From Humulus lupulus (Eukaryota > Streptophyta > Magnoliopsida > Rosales > Cannabaceae), in NCBI RefSeq assembly GCF_963169125.1, contig NC_084793.1, positions 212,996,652 to 213,060,651 on the forward strand: a DNA stretch of 64,000 bases, given 5' to 3'. This document shows positions 11,392 through 22,006 of the stretch, piece after piece (positions within the stretch are counted from its first letter, which is position 1; every line of letters begins with the position of its first letter). Both the position numbers and the translations under genes were made by a program. The notes below the pieces were generated by a model. It saw only the letters and a list, made by a program, of their open reading frames with translations, was not told the origin of the DNA and ran no database searches.

Positions 11392-12915
11392 TGTTGATGG
11401 CAGAAACTCGTCAACCAAATATGGATGGAAAAATTAAAGACAAAATTAATGTCTCATGAATGCAAAAGAACTTATAGAAATTTCAAAGAAGATTGTAGGT
11501 GAACCGTAGAAGAAAAACTAGTATAGTGCTCTTAAAATAGTCTGATCTTACAAGAATTTTACAACCCCTTAGTTTGAGGGGTCGAAGCCTATTTATAGAT
11601 GAGCTCTAATGGCCCCTGATACAAAGTGGTCCCAGGGGACAAGATCGTACATAGATACATTGTCAGGGTAGTGGTGCAGGGCGTAGTGGTGCAGAGAGTC
11701 GTGGTGTTGGCTCTGGCACACGGTCAGGGACGTACAAAACATGCTACCACTTCCTGTACTAGTTTGTATCGCCACTACTTGTCGGGTACAGATGTTAGAA
11801 TCACTCCTCTACCTTCCTCAGGGTCGTACGTCTCGTACTTGCTCACGTGCTTCGTACCCGAAGGTCTTTCTTGCACCTCCAAAATACATCTTCTCTTCTC
11901 GCCTTCTAATATTTTGCTAAGTGTTGGGCACATTTTCTAGTTCTCCTTGTATACTTGGGAGGCTCGGGACACATTGTACGTGATGAGTTAATGAGGCCCT
12001 CATTATGTGTGGCCTTCCTCCGTGTCTTGACACCATGGCATCGAGGCCCTTTGGATATGTTTCATATGGGCGAAGTGTCTTTTGCTCATAGGCGGTGTCA
12101 CTACAATATGAACAACATGGAGAGACACTTACGCGTCATGAGGGGTTCGTGAAGCACTCGACTGGCCGCGGCGTATGGGGCCTCGCTATTCGAGACACTC
12201 GGTTGACGCGAGGGGTGCGCGGGACACTCGGCTGTCGCAATGGGTGTGAAGGTTGATTTAGGCATGAATGCCTCGCGAGGGTGAGAAGGATGATTTGTGA
12301 GGGGTTCCGAGTGAAGCACTCGGCTGGCTGTGGCGTATGGGGCTTCGATATGCGAGACACTCGACTGTCGTGACGGGTGCGCGGGACACTCGACTATCGC
12401 GAAGGGCTTCGCTATGCAAGACTCGGCTGTCGCGAGGGGTGCAAGGGGTGATTCAGGCATGAATGCCTTGCGAGGGGTTTGAGGGGTGATTCCGAGGGGT
12501 GTCGAGTGAATTACTTGGCTGGCTATGGCATATGGGGCCTCGCTATGCGAGACACTCGGCTTTTGCGAGGGGTACGCGAGTCCACTTGGGTTTGTGAGGG
12601 GTGCGCGAGACACACTTAGGCGCTTGGCATCGCAGCACGACGAGACACTTAGGCACCACGAAGGGTGCATGAAGTGTAGCGAAGCTGAGCCTCTCATAGC
12701 AAGGCCTTCACCCTCAGATGTTAGTCTTATTCAACGCAAGGGACGTAACTCATAGAAGACTTGATACATGTTGGCATAAAGCAGGCCTCCTTCTTGGGTG
12801 CCTTGCACCTTTAGCGATTTTTTTTCTTGTAGGATTTTTGGCATCCACAAAGGCACTTCAGAATATAGAGGTTCACTTAAATGGACTTCACCAGGGAAGA
12901 ATTCCCACATTTACA
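11392..12915 (-). repeat. 3' LTR of Tat element 2 (inner edge uncertain)
   Basis: The outer edge TGTTGATGGCAG abuts copia sequence. The first 430 bp match the right LTR. A minus-orientation TATA box (TATAAATAG, near plus 11590) is present. I place the inner edge at 12915 because a polypurine-like tract ACTTGGGGGCAAG lies just inside it and the LTR would then begin TGTAAATG; if so the LTR is about 1.5 kb and the right copy is truncated. The alternative is a 430-bp LTR ending near 11821. Confidence 0.55.
12130..12620. repeat. GC-rich degenerate tandem array in the 3' LTR region of element 2
   Basis: Three long units begin GAAGCACTCGACTGG (about 12151), GAAGCACTCGGCTGG (about 12313) and a diverged GAATTACTTGGCTGG (about 12507), so spacing is about 160-195 bp. 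Inside each, the subunit GAGACACTCGG plus GAGGGGTGCGCG recurs. The palindromic word AGGCATGAATGCCT occurs twice. Minus-strand frames read through with repeats such as EAPYA, which I treat as a consequence of the repetition. Confidence 0.7.
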
Positions 12916-13817
12916 CTTGCCCCCAAGTCTATGAGTATACTTTCAAGTGTTCTTGTAGACTCTTTAATATGTGTTCTGTGTGATAAGTATGGCGCTCATG
13001 CTTCGCCCTTTCTTGAAGGGGAATGGAAGACCAACCTTTTGAATGATATCTTGGAATGAATGAGGAAACACAAAATGGGCATTGGTGGTGTGTTTCTTTG
13101 TAATTCATAGAGAAACATAAAAACCAACTAATTTTGGTTGTGATCCAAGTATGCCCTTAATAAGTGATAAGAGCCAATCATTTCCAAGTGCAGATCCCAA
13201 GGTTTCCAAGGCTCTTGATCTCCACCATCCATCTAAATTTGATCCAATTGCTAGTAGGCCTTGACTTTCCTTAGAAATACCCCAAGACTTGAACCCACTT
13301 TTTCACACCAAAACTCGTTTAGCCTAGTGGTATTCCTTCTAAGTCATTTCCAAGAGCCCCAAGGTTTCATCCTCCATAGAAGCATTCTTGTGGTAATTTT
13401 TTCCCCTTTTCATTTATTCATTCTTTATTTATTTATTTATTTATTTTTTTGCTTATTTCTTCTCATATCAGGTTTGCATTGTAGTGCCGCCAGGCGTTCT
13501 CTTACTGCTAAGGATCCGCTCTCGCTTGTCGCTCAGCCCTTCTTTACGCCCCAAAAAGTCTATCCTCGCACATCTGCGGTTCCATACATACACACCCAGG
13601 TATACCCTCTTCCTCCAATGATACGCATGTTTCCTTTATCTTTTATACGAGGGTAGGGTCACTGGATGAAATGCATTCATTCTTTAGAGGTTGTTATTCT
13701 CTTTTCTTATGGCCCTTCAAGTACATACGCATAGGTCCTTTTCTTATACCCCTCAAACTCATGTTGTAGATATAGGGTTATCCTCACACATATACGGCCT
13801 CGAGTCTTAGCTGGACC
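12916..13817 (+). other. Leader region upstream of antisense gene B
   Basis: No gene is visible here. The stretch holds the G-tract at its left end (minus strand, 12920-12924) and a T-rich run with TTTA repeats at 13420-13450. It would be the promoter and 5' untranslated region of gene B if that gene was transcribed. I could not pick a TATA box with confidence. Confidence 0.35.
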
Positions 13818-14248
13818 ATGGCGTATAGGCGGTGTTCTGAAGGTTCATCTAATATTGACTTTATCGAGTTGTCATCCTCCAACTCTGAGGCCGATGTTCG
13901 CAAACCCTCTAACCATGGGGGTGTGCGAATGCTCTACCTACAGAGACTGTCCTACCTTAGGTAGAAGGCGCTTGGCCTTGAGAGGGAACTCAAATCTATT
14001 ACTAGTGATGAGGGTTTAGGTTTCTCCTCATGGCATGTGACATACGTCTCCCAACTAAAATCAGCCCTTCAGGATTGTATATCTGAAATCGCTTGCTTAG
14101 AGGAAAACCTTCGCCCTAAGCCTTTTTCTTTCTGTGGTGACGAATCCTCAAGCCATAGGGCTCCTCTCCATGAGGGTGCTGATTGTGAACCCATCGAACC
14201 TGAGTTACTTTCTACGATTTTCCCCACACTTCCTCACCTCGCCCCGGT

Positions 14249-16535
14249 TGTAATGCCCTGAAATCCTCAATGCAGTTTAATGGCAGGAATAGTAGGCCGG
14301 GAGGGCCATACTTGCTTCATTATGCCATTAATTGATAGAATGCATGTATATGTGAATTATATTATAATATGATGTTAAGTGCATGCATGTGGGTCCATAT
14401 TCTAATTACAAGGGTGTTTTGGTAATTTGGCCCATTGAGGGTATAGTTGTATATGTGTATGCATGTCGGTGATAAATTGTTGAGACCACATTATAATGTG
14501 GGTTTGTTCGAGCTATTCGGCATGAGACGATCTTGGAATATTTATTAGCGGTTTAGTCATAACAGGTTTAAGTTCGGGGCTCGGGATGAGTCTCGGGGTG
14601 ATTTTAATGATTAGAGTGTTACCGAGAGTTAAAGGGTAACGGGATATAAATTATTGGTGTTTGAGATTATCGAGAATAGCGGGAATTGGAGAGCGTTAAT
14701 TATGATTAACGAGATAGGTTGGAAAGGATAATTTTTCCCTTGGGAGCCTTTAGAAACCCTTAATTGACCTAGGGGTATAATGGTCTTTTCACCCCTAGGA
14801 TTGGTAAACTATCTCAGGCGGTAGAAATGTAGAGAAACAGAGTATATTCAAGAGCTTACCCGTACCTTCCTTCTCCTCCATTTCCTTTGTGATTTTGAGC
14901 CATTGTTGAGGATTCAAGCTTGGGAAGTAAACCTTGGGAGTTTGGGAGAGTGTTCTACCATTGAAGAGCATCGCAATCTGAGTTTGAGGTAAGCTTCTAG
15001 CCACTAGTTCCCTGGTTTGCTCTGTTTTGGCTTTAGTTTTTAGCTTGTGGTTTTGTTGTGGATAGTTGGAATTAATGGAAGTTTTGGTTAGTGTTTAACT
15101 TGGATTTTGATGAGGGTGTGATGTAGATCAAGTTTAGGGGTTGTATTGGATGTTTGGGTGGTGTTTTGGCTTGGTTTGGAAGGTTGGTTCCAAGGAAAAT
15201 CGCAAGGGAGGAAAAACCAGAGTATTGGCTGAACTGTAGGTTGGGCCGCGGCATGGCCAGGGAGGGCCGCGACCCTTAGTGGCATTTTGGCCAGAAATGA
15301 GTTTTTGGCTTGGGGATTCTAGCCTTAGGCCTCGGGATCAATCCTACTACCCGGTTTAGTAGGATTTGATGTCTAGGAGGCTAGGTTTTGGTTTGGGAAC
15401 CCTTGTTATTCATTTTATTGATGGAATCCCATAATTGGTTATGACCAGGTAACCGCTAAGGGACCAAAAGGTTGATCGTTCTCAGGGGTCGTTCTTATTA
15501 TATTTCTCGTTCGAACCTGAGGTAAGAAAACTGCACCCTGTGTATATATGACATGCGTGATTGTTATTGAGGCATGTTGATTGATAAATGTGGACATGGA
15601 TTGCATATTAAATGCTAGTGAATGTTGTTTACTTGTATATGGTACTGACTAGTCAGGGACACTAACCTAGAGTCAGAAACGACATAAGCGTCCTGAACGC
15701 AGGGCCGAATGAAGATTAGATCTAATCAATATCAGCGTTGAATGGCTCTAAAGCATTAACGCTAGACCGACCCTAAGGTCGATGAACTTATAAGCACTTG
15801 GCTAGTCTAAGACTAGTTACTCGGAGCCAGGGCCAAAGGCCTAGGTGACCGTTAGTCACATGGCTAGGGAACAATGTTCCAGGGTTATGACTCTATGGTC
15901 ATGAAGAAGGTTATGTTGGTGACTAGTCATCATGCACCTATCCTGTTTAAGCTAGCGAAAGGTTCACTTATCTGTTAAGCCCTGGTGACCCTATCGTCAC
16001 AAGGCTAAAGGAAGCTATACCCAACTTATTGACTTTTGCGACTGTCACCTATCTGTTTGGGCTGATAGTCCTGAATGATTATTATGATCATTGTTGATGT
16101 TATTTCATGCTTTATTGTGTTTTCTTGTTGGGCCTTGGCTCATGGGTGCTATGTGGTGCGGGTAAAGGGAAAGAAAAGCTCACTCAGCCTTGAGTGGAGA
16201 GCTTAGGTGGTGATGTGTACATATGCGGCCGCTTAACCACCACGGCCAAGGAGTTCTCAGAGGAACTAGGGGGTTTACCCTATTTTTGCCGCTTAGGTCG
16301 GCGGGTTTGTAATTTTGAAACAATAATGACCATTTTGAGTTGTAAATAACTTGTAAATGTTCTTGTGGGCCCATGAACAGTTTTATGTATTTAGTAAAAC
16401 ATATCCTTTCAATTTTATTGATTTTCCACCTTAGCCTGTTAATTACACTTAGAACACGTTTTTAACCAAAGGACTCGGGTAGCGGGTCAAATTTTTGGTT
16501 CACCGTAACTGTTCTGGGGTAACCAGGGCGTTACA
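14249..16535 (+). mobile_element. Solo LTR (2287 bp, gypsy type) with CCGGT target duplication
   Basis: The insertion begins TGTAATGCCC and ends GGGCGTTACA, an imperfect terminal inverted repeat with TG...CA ends. CCGGT flanks both sides (14244-14248 and 16536-16540), the 5-bp duplication expected of LTR-element integrase. There is no coding sequence inside, so recombination between two LTRs is the simplest origin. Its middle (about 15240-15540) resembles 47.33-47.60 kb, including the shared word CCTGAGGTAAGAAAACTGCA, so both belong to one LTR family. Confidence 0.85.
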
Positions 16536-16773
16536 CCGGTCGCACGTCCTAGGGTCAAGTAAGGTACTGGTAGACATAAGACGCATAGAGGTCCTTCTAA
16601 GGGGTTGAGGAAGTCTGTTGCTCACAAATTACCTGTCTCTGTCGAGGTACCCAACATGCCGAGGAGGACTTCCGACACTTCCAAAGACGCGGGCATCGTG
16701 TACACTCTTACCAGTGTCAAGCTTGCCAACATGATAAAAGCCCACCAGCAATCGTTGATGGACCCAAAACGGG

Positions 16774-18805
16774 TATGTTTTAAAAATTTATACTCGCAAG
16801 CGCACGAATCGTATATGAAATATAGTGTTCGTGTAAGCATGAGATCGAAACCAAAGGAGTTGTCTAAAATAAAAAAGAAAACTATTTTATATCAAAATTA
16901 ATAAATTCTAACCTAGCTCCAAAGATTAATGAGTTTTAATGTTATGAACATTAAAATAAAGATTTTAAATAAAGCTATTTAAGAGAATAAAAATAAACCA
17001 ATAATGATTTGAAAATAGGTGTTAAAAGAAAGATTATTAAGATACTAGAATCCACAAAATGTAAGTTTAATAATATTTATTAGTATATTGATTCCCAAGT
17101 TTTAGTGATAGTTAAAATAAATCAAACTATCATTTTCCAAATAGATTTATAATTTTAAGCACAAATTACTTCTAAAAAGATAGGATTTTTCTTCACTTTT
17201 CAAAGTAGTATAATTTTAAAGTATTTAATGTGAACCAATCTAATGAAACAACAAAAAATCAAATTACATTATTTATAAGGCAAAACATAATATTTTTGTT
17301 CTAAGCATTGAATGTATACAATTTAATGATACATTTTACACAAAGAATATTATGTTTTGCAAAGTGAAGAACAAATGGGATATTGAAGATGAAAGACATA
17401 TATGAAGAAGAAAAATCCATAAACTTTGTTGCATTACAAGGGAAATCAACATATAATATAAATATTATCTAGTTACAAGTTGCTTTATCATGATCTTAAT
17501 AATCTTATGAAAAATATTAGAAGCACATAACTAGAATAGAAATTACAAAATAAACAAAATACATACTTGAAAATGCTCTTGAAAAACCCCAAAATGGAAG
17601 AGAGAATGGTAGAGAGAAAATGGGAGAAAAGAAGATGGTAACCAAAAATTAAGCACTCCAAATGGTCTTGAAAATTCCCTATTTATAGCAAAAATGAGAG
17701 CATTGAAATAATCAATTTAAATTAATTAAATTGATTAAATTAATTATAATATGGAAAATATGGGGTAAATTGTAGGTATAATGATGATTTTGGGGTAAAA
17801 TGTGTAGAAAAGTTTGGGTAAAAAAATGACATTTTTAGACACAAGGACAAAGGGACATGTAGGTATAATACCTTTCTCGACCTTTTGGCTAAGCTGAAGG
17901 GTACTATCTGACAAAGAGACATTGTTGGGCTCAAGAAAATTGGGCATGCATGGGTTTGGCAGCTATTGGCACTGGCAGGGCTTGGATGGATCCATTGGGC
18001 AGTTTGGCGTGGGAAGCTTCGGAGGTTGGCTGGGTATGTGCTTGTGGCATAAGGTGGGAATTGAGCCACGTGGGGCTTGTTGGGGACTTCAGGCTGGGGT
18101 AGATGTGGGCTATTGTGAGGATGCAGAAGGCTGGGCTAGTCTCGGCTGGGCCGAAGGGTGGGCAGTGGGCCCAGGAGCAGCAGCAGGAGCACAGATGGCT
18201 AGTGGGCTGTACGGATGGCTTTGGCTGAGCAGGAGGAGAAATGTGGGCCTGGCAGGTGTGGCCCAAGGGGGCTAGCTTAGCTTCGGCTGAGGCACTGGGC
18301 CGAAAGTGGCAGCTGGGCTTGTGGTAGATTGGGCCAGAAGCTTGGGCCTTTAGTTTTCAGAATTGCTATTTTTTCTTCTCCTTTCTTTTCCTTGCAAATG
18401 CCACATTTTCCTTCATTTTCTTTTCTTTTCAAGAGCAAAAAAAAAAAAATGCAACAAATTCTCTACAAAATAAACATAAATTAAATTAAATCAAATAATT
18501 TCAATTATAAAATAAATCATATTAATTCATTGAAAATATTAATTAAAACTTAATTTAATTGAACATTTAGTTTCACTAAAACAACATTTTTTTACCTCAA
18601 ACTAAACAACATTAATTCAAATAATTTAACTACAATATTTTACAACAAAATAACTATAAAAACACACAAAAGTATATAAAATCATGATAAGACTAATAAA
18701 TTCAAAATTACTTAAGAACTTAATAAATTAATTAAAAAATCAAGAATTAAGTAGCAATTAGCATATAAAAAGTGGTAAAATAACTCTATTTTGTAGAGTT
18801 ATCAA
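16774..18805. mobile_element. Unidentified AT-rich insertion in gene B
   Basis: The borders are inferred from where the gene B reading stops and resumes. The left end has CGCAAGCGCACGAATCG close to the edge. The right end carries a perfect 7-bp hairpin, AACTCTA-ttttg-TAGAGTT (18782-18800), five bases before the resumed reading. The interior is AT-rich, with a GC-richer block at 17930-18350 and an A-run at 18437-18449. I found no transposase, no clear inverted repeats and no duplication. A hairpin near one end recalls Helitrons, but the expected CTRR end is not there, so I leave the class open. Confidence 0.5.
17868..17910 (+). pseudogene. U2 snRNA-like 5' segment
   Basis: ATACCTTTCTCGACCTTTTG followed by GCTAAG matches the highly conserved 5' end of U2 spliceosomal RNA with one mismatch over 26 bases; similarity continues weakly to TACTATCTG. 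The branch-point-recognition part and the rest of U2 are not present. No plant snRNA upstream sequence element is seen in the preceding 70 bp. This is a fragment, not a working U2 gene. Confidence 0.6.
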
Positions 18806-20645
18806 TCGTCAGACATCAAATTCATAATTCCAAAGTGCGAGGATCGTGCGCCTGAGTCGCCCGAAGGGCTCGTTGCCTTCAATGACTCGATGATCAGATC
18901 TGGTGGAGCAAGGTACTTAACTACTTCGAGTTGGCGCCCCTCCAACTGTCCCCCAACTCTTGGGTGGTGCTCAGTTGTTTGTACGTGTTGTACAAACAAG
19001 TGCACTCTAGAGGGCCTTCCATGAGTGAGGTCCATCTCTTGTACACCCTTAGGGCGAACCCATCAGCTCCCAGCTTCTATCAGCTCTAGAAAGTTGTGGC
19101 CCATACAGGATTTCCCCTCGTGGAGGGCTCCATTTTCAACAGAGGCTCATGGAAAAGTGACTTCTTCTTTACCACCAGCGTGTCCACCAATATACGTGCT
19201 TCAATGCTTCAAGTAAGATAATTCCCACCTTGATTTCGTATACGAGAAATTTCTCTTTCACTCCTCCTTTTTCTTATTAATCTAACTATGGTTATTTCTT
19301 TTCTCTTGATTGCAGGTCTCAAAGGGGTGGTCGGTCCTACCTTGAAACCATCGATCCGTGATTGAGTGACGAAGATCCTAGATGTGTCGACCCGGTGCAA
19401 ACAGGCCTGTGGCCTTTTCACTCAGGGCAATCTTTATTCATACAAGCTTTTATCCCCATATCAGGTTATCTCCTTATGCTCCGTCTCATCCAAATCCACC
19501 ATTTCGTGGATATATGGTCATGATGAAGACAATTATGATGAGGCAGCTGATAAAGACTACGTTTACCCGTTGGGTGACCACATGGACACAGATGAGGAGG
19601 TGGAGTCCGAGAATTGCTCATGCTTACGGTCCTTGGCTGACGGGGCTAGGGATGTGGTTGATGATGGACACACTGATAGTTTTACTTCTCAGGTTCCACC
19701 GTCGATGCCTGGTAGCGAGTTTGCTTTCAATGCCCCTGCCCACCCACCCCCCCCCCCCCCCCCACCTTCTATGCCAAAGAGGAATTTTGTCATTCCTTCT
19801 TTTGGAGAGGCCCTTCCACCCTCGGGGGGGTGCTCGAGGCAGGCGCCTTTGGGTGCCTCTCTGCCTAAAGAGGTGACTTTGTGCCCCTCTGCCCTTCATG
19901 CATCTGCAGATGGATCAGGACCTTCTCGGTCCCCTTCCTTGTCAAAGCTTGCCTCGACGGGTACACATGTTTCCCCCTGTCAAGCTTATGCTTCCGCTTC
20001 TAGAGGCCATCCTCTGGCAAGCCAGTATGGGGAAGCCATGATTCATTACATGGGAAACATTCCTGAAGGTGAGTGGGGGTCTATGCACGACATTCCCGAT
20101 GCCAAGTTGGGAGAGGCTTATATGCGAGCCTCCTTGCAGGTATTTGTCAAAACACTCGATGTATGTTTTTTCGGTTTTGATATCGTTTAGCCCTTGAGGT
20201 TTTATTTTATTTCTTTGTATTTACTTAGGCTTCCAACCTGGGTCACAAACTTGTCACCTCGAGCTCTTCATCCACACAACGGCTACAACACGAGCTCGAG
20301 GGGGCAATGAGGAATCTCTCAATGACCGAGGCAGAAAAGGATAATTTGTCCATACGGGTCCATGACTTGGAGGGTTAACTTGCCGAGGCGGTTTGTCAGA
20401 GAGACACTGCATTAGCCCAGGCTGCATCAACTTCTCACTCCAACACCAGGCTTGAAGCTGCCATCCATAATTTAAATGAGAAGATTACTGCGCTCGAGGC
20501 TGAGCTTGTAAATGCCGAGAACATCATAATTGAGCGCACGCTGCATGCCGTATGGAGGACCAACCTCGACGTCGACCTTTCTCCCTTTGGAGATTATGCA
20601 ATTGAGAAAATCTCTAAGTGGAAGGGTCAGGGTGGAAACCCATAG

Positions 20646-21583
20646 ATCTCTCTGCAACCAGCTTATCTGCATACATATATGTTGCTACCATGTAATCCCC
20701 CATATTGTTTTCCTCTTTTTTTGTTTTTTGTTTTTGTTTGAACTCCTCATAAATCCTTAATGATGTGTGGAACTATTGATTTATATGTCCTTGTTTGTTC
20801 TTTATGTCGATGAATGAATGATGAATTGACCTAACCTTTATCGTTCTCTTTTGTTTATCAAACTTAAGGGACTTTGGTAAGTCCCTCTTATTATTATTTT
20901 TCATGGATTACGTATCTCTTCCTTGATCTGATGATGATAGTCTTTTTGGTGCACCTTAACTATACTTGTAAGGACATGTTAACCCCTTGGGTTCTCGACA
21001 TCCTTTTATATTCTTTATGCGCACTTGTTATTTCTTGCGAGAAGCGTCCTTCTCGTCATTATGCATAGTACTATTTTTACAAGGGTCTTTTTTAGTACCC
21101 TTTTTGGCTAGCTGCCTTAGTGGCCATTCTAGACTTATTGGGAGATTCCTTCCTTACAGCCTCACCCGCTGCAGGGACGTCAGCCTTTAGTTGGAGGTCA
21201 TCTTGTTTGCAAAAAAATCTTTTATTTTACTATTCCCTTGATATTCATAAGGGTAGCTAATCCTTTTGAATATAAGAGATAGCTTGCCGAGTTTATTCTT
21301 TCTTTTTCTTTTTTGCATATATGCGTGCCTCCTGTCCTACCCCCCAAGTGCTTGGTGAAATTTATTCCAGAAAGCACTTTGGTGGATGTTTGAATAGAGA
21401 AGAAATATAGCATGCAAAGTTGTGAACAATTTCATTCATAGTAGGCAAGTTACAATGACATAAATGAAATGGTTACATCTACTTATGAGGTTATCTGGGT
21501 AACCTCTTTGATTCTTATCTGCTAAGTTTGCATAACATGAAATAAACTAAATATGGATATTCTTTGCATCGGATATGGAAGTC
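20646..21583. other. Space between antisense gene B and integrase of element 2, with G-tract
   Basis: No gene is visible. On the minus strand the tract GCACTTGGGGGG (C-run at plus 21340-21345) lies about 240 bp past the end of integrase, matching the position of similar tracts in elements 1 and 3. The region contains T-rich runs but no tandem array, unlike elements 1 and 3. Confidence 0.45.
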
Positions 21584-22006
21584 TTAATGGTAGTATTTCA
21601 TGAGGTGTTCTGCGTTCCATGCTTGGGGTATTACGGTGTTATCCATGCATGCTAGTTTATAAGTGTTTGGTGGTATGCATTGAACGACTTGGTAGGGTCC
21701 TTCCCAGTTCGCCCCTAGTACCCCCGCCCCTGGGTCTCGCGTGTTGGGGAGTAATTTTCTCAGTACCAATTCTCCTACCCTAAACATTCTTTCTCGCACC
21801 CTCGAGTTTTAGTACCTTGCTGCCAGTTGCTGATATACTACCACTCTTATATGCGCCCTTTCCCTTCTTTCTTCTAACATATCTAAGCTTTCAGCCATTT
21901 CTGCATGGTTGACTTGGTCCCCGTATGCCTGTATCCTAAAGGAGTTAACTTTCGTTTCAACTGGGAGAACAGCCTCACATCCATATGCTAAGGCAAAAGG
22001 GGTCTC

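Larger units (their letters stand above)
13818..20645 (+). pseudogene. Antisense gene B of Tat element 2 (Transposase_28-like plus coiled coil), split by two insertions
   Basis: A plus-strand gene runs opposite gag-pol. It starts MAYRRCSEGSSN at ATG 13818, is cut by the solo LTR (14249-16535), resumes to about 16773 (TSVKLANMIKAHQQSL), is cut again, then resumes at 18806. There it shows SSDIKFIIPKCEDRAPES and, after a frameshift near 18915, LAPLQLSPNSWVVL and GSWKSDFFFTTSVS. These fit the Pfam 'putative gypsy type transposon' (Transposase_28) pattern. Introns: 19213-19312 (GTAAGA...TTGCAG) and 20140-20228 (GT...TTAG). Between them is a low-complexity segment with eight prolines; after them a coiled coil and the motif VWRTNLDVD, with stop TAG at 20643-20645. 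Stops near 13960, 16558, 19088, 19345 and 20378 also disrupt it. The role is unknown. Confidence 0.7.

Noticed and set aside
12101..12697. A 198-codon minus-strand gene in the repeat array
   Set aside because: The frame only reflects repetition of GC-rich units; no start context, domain or homologous copy is seen.
17868..17910. A functional U2 snRNA gene
   Set aside because: Only the first 26-43 bases resemble U2; the rest of the RNA and the plant snRNA upstream element are missing.
17922..18275. Long overlapping open frames on both strands in the GC-richer block
   Set aside because: They are low-complexity (Gly/Trp-rich or Pro/Ala-rich) frames with no domain, inside an unclassified insertion; composition explains the open frames.
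16774..18805. The AT-rich insertion as an LTR (TG...CA) element
   Set aside because: Possible TG and CA ends exist, but the flanking five bases differ (GGGTA versus ATCGT) and no partner LTR was found.
21909..22006. An N-terminal extension and start codon for the LINE protein
   Set aside because: These bases are the gypsy integrase read backwards; the LINE starts at 22007 after the target duplication.
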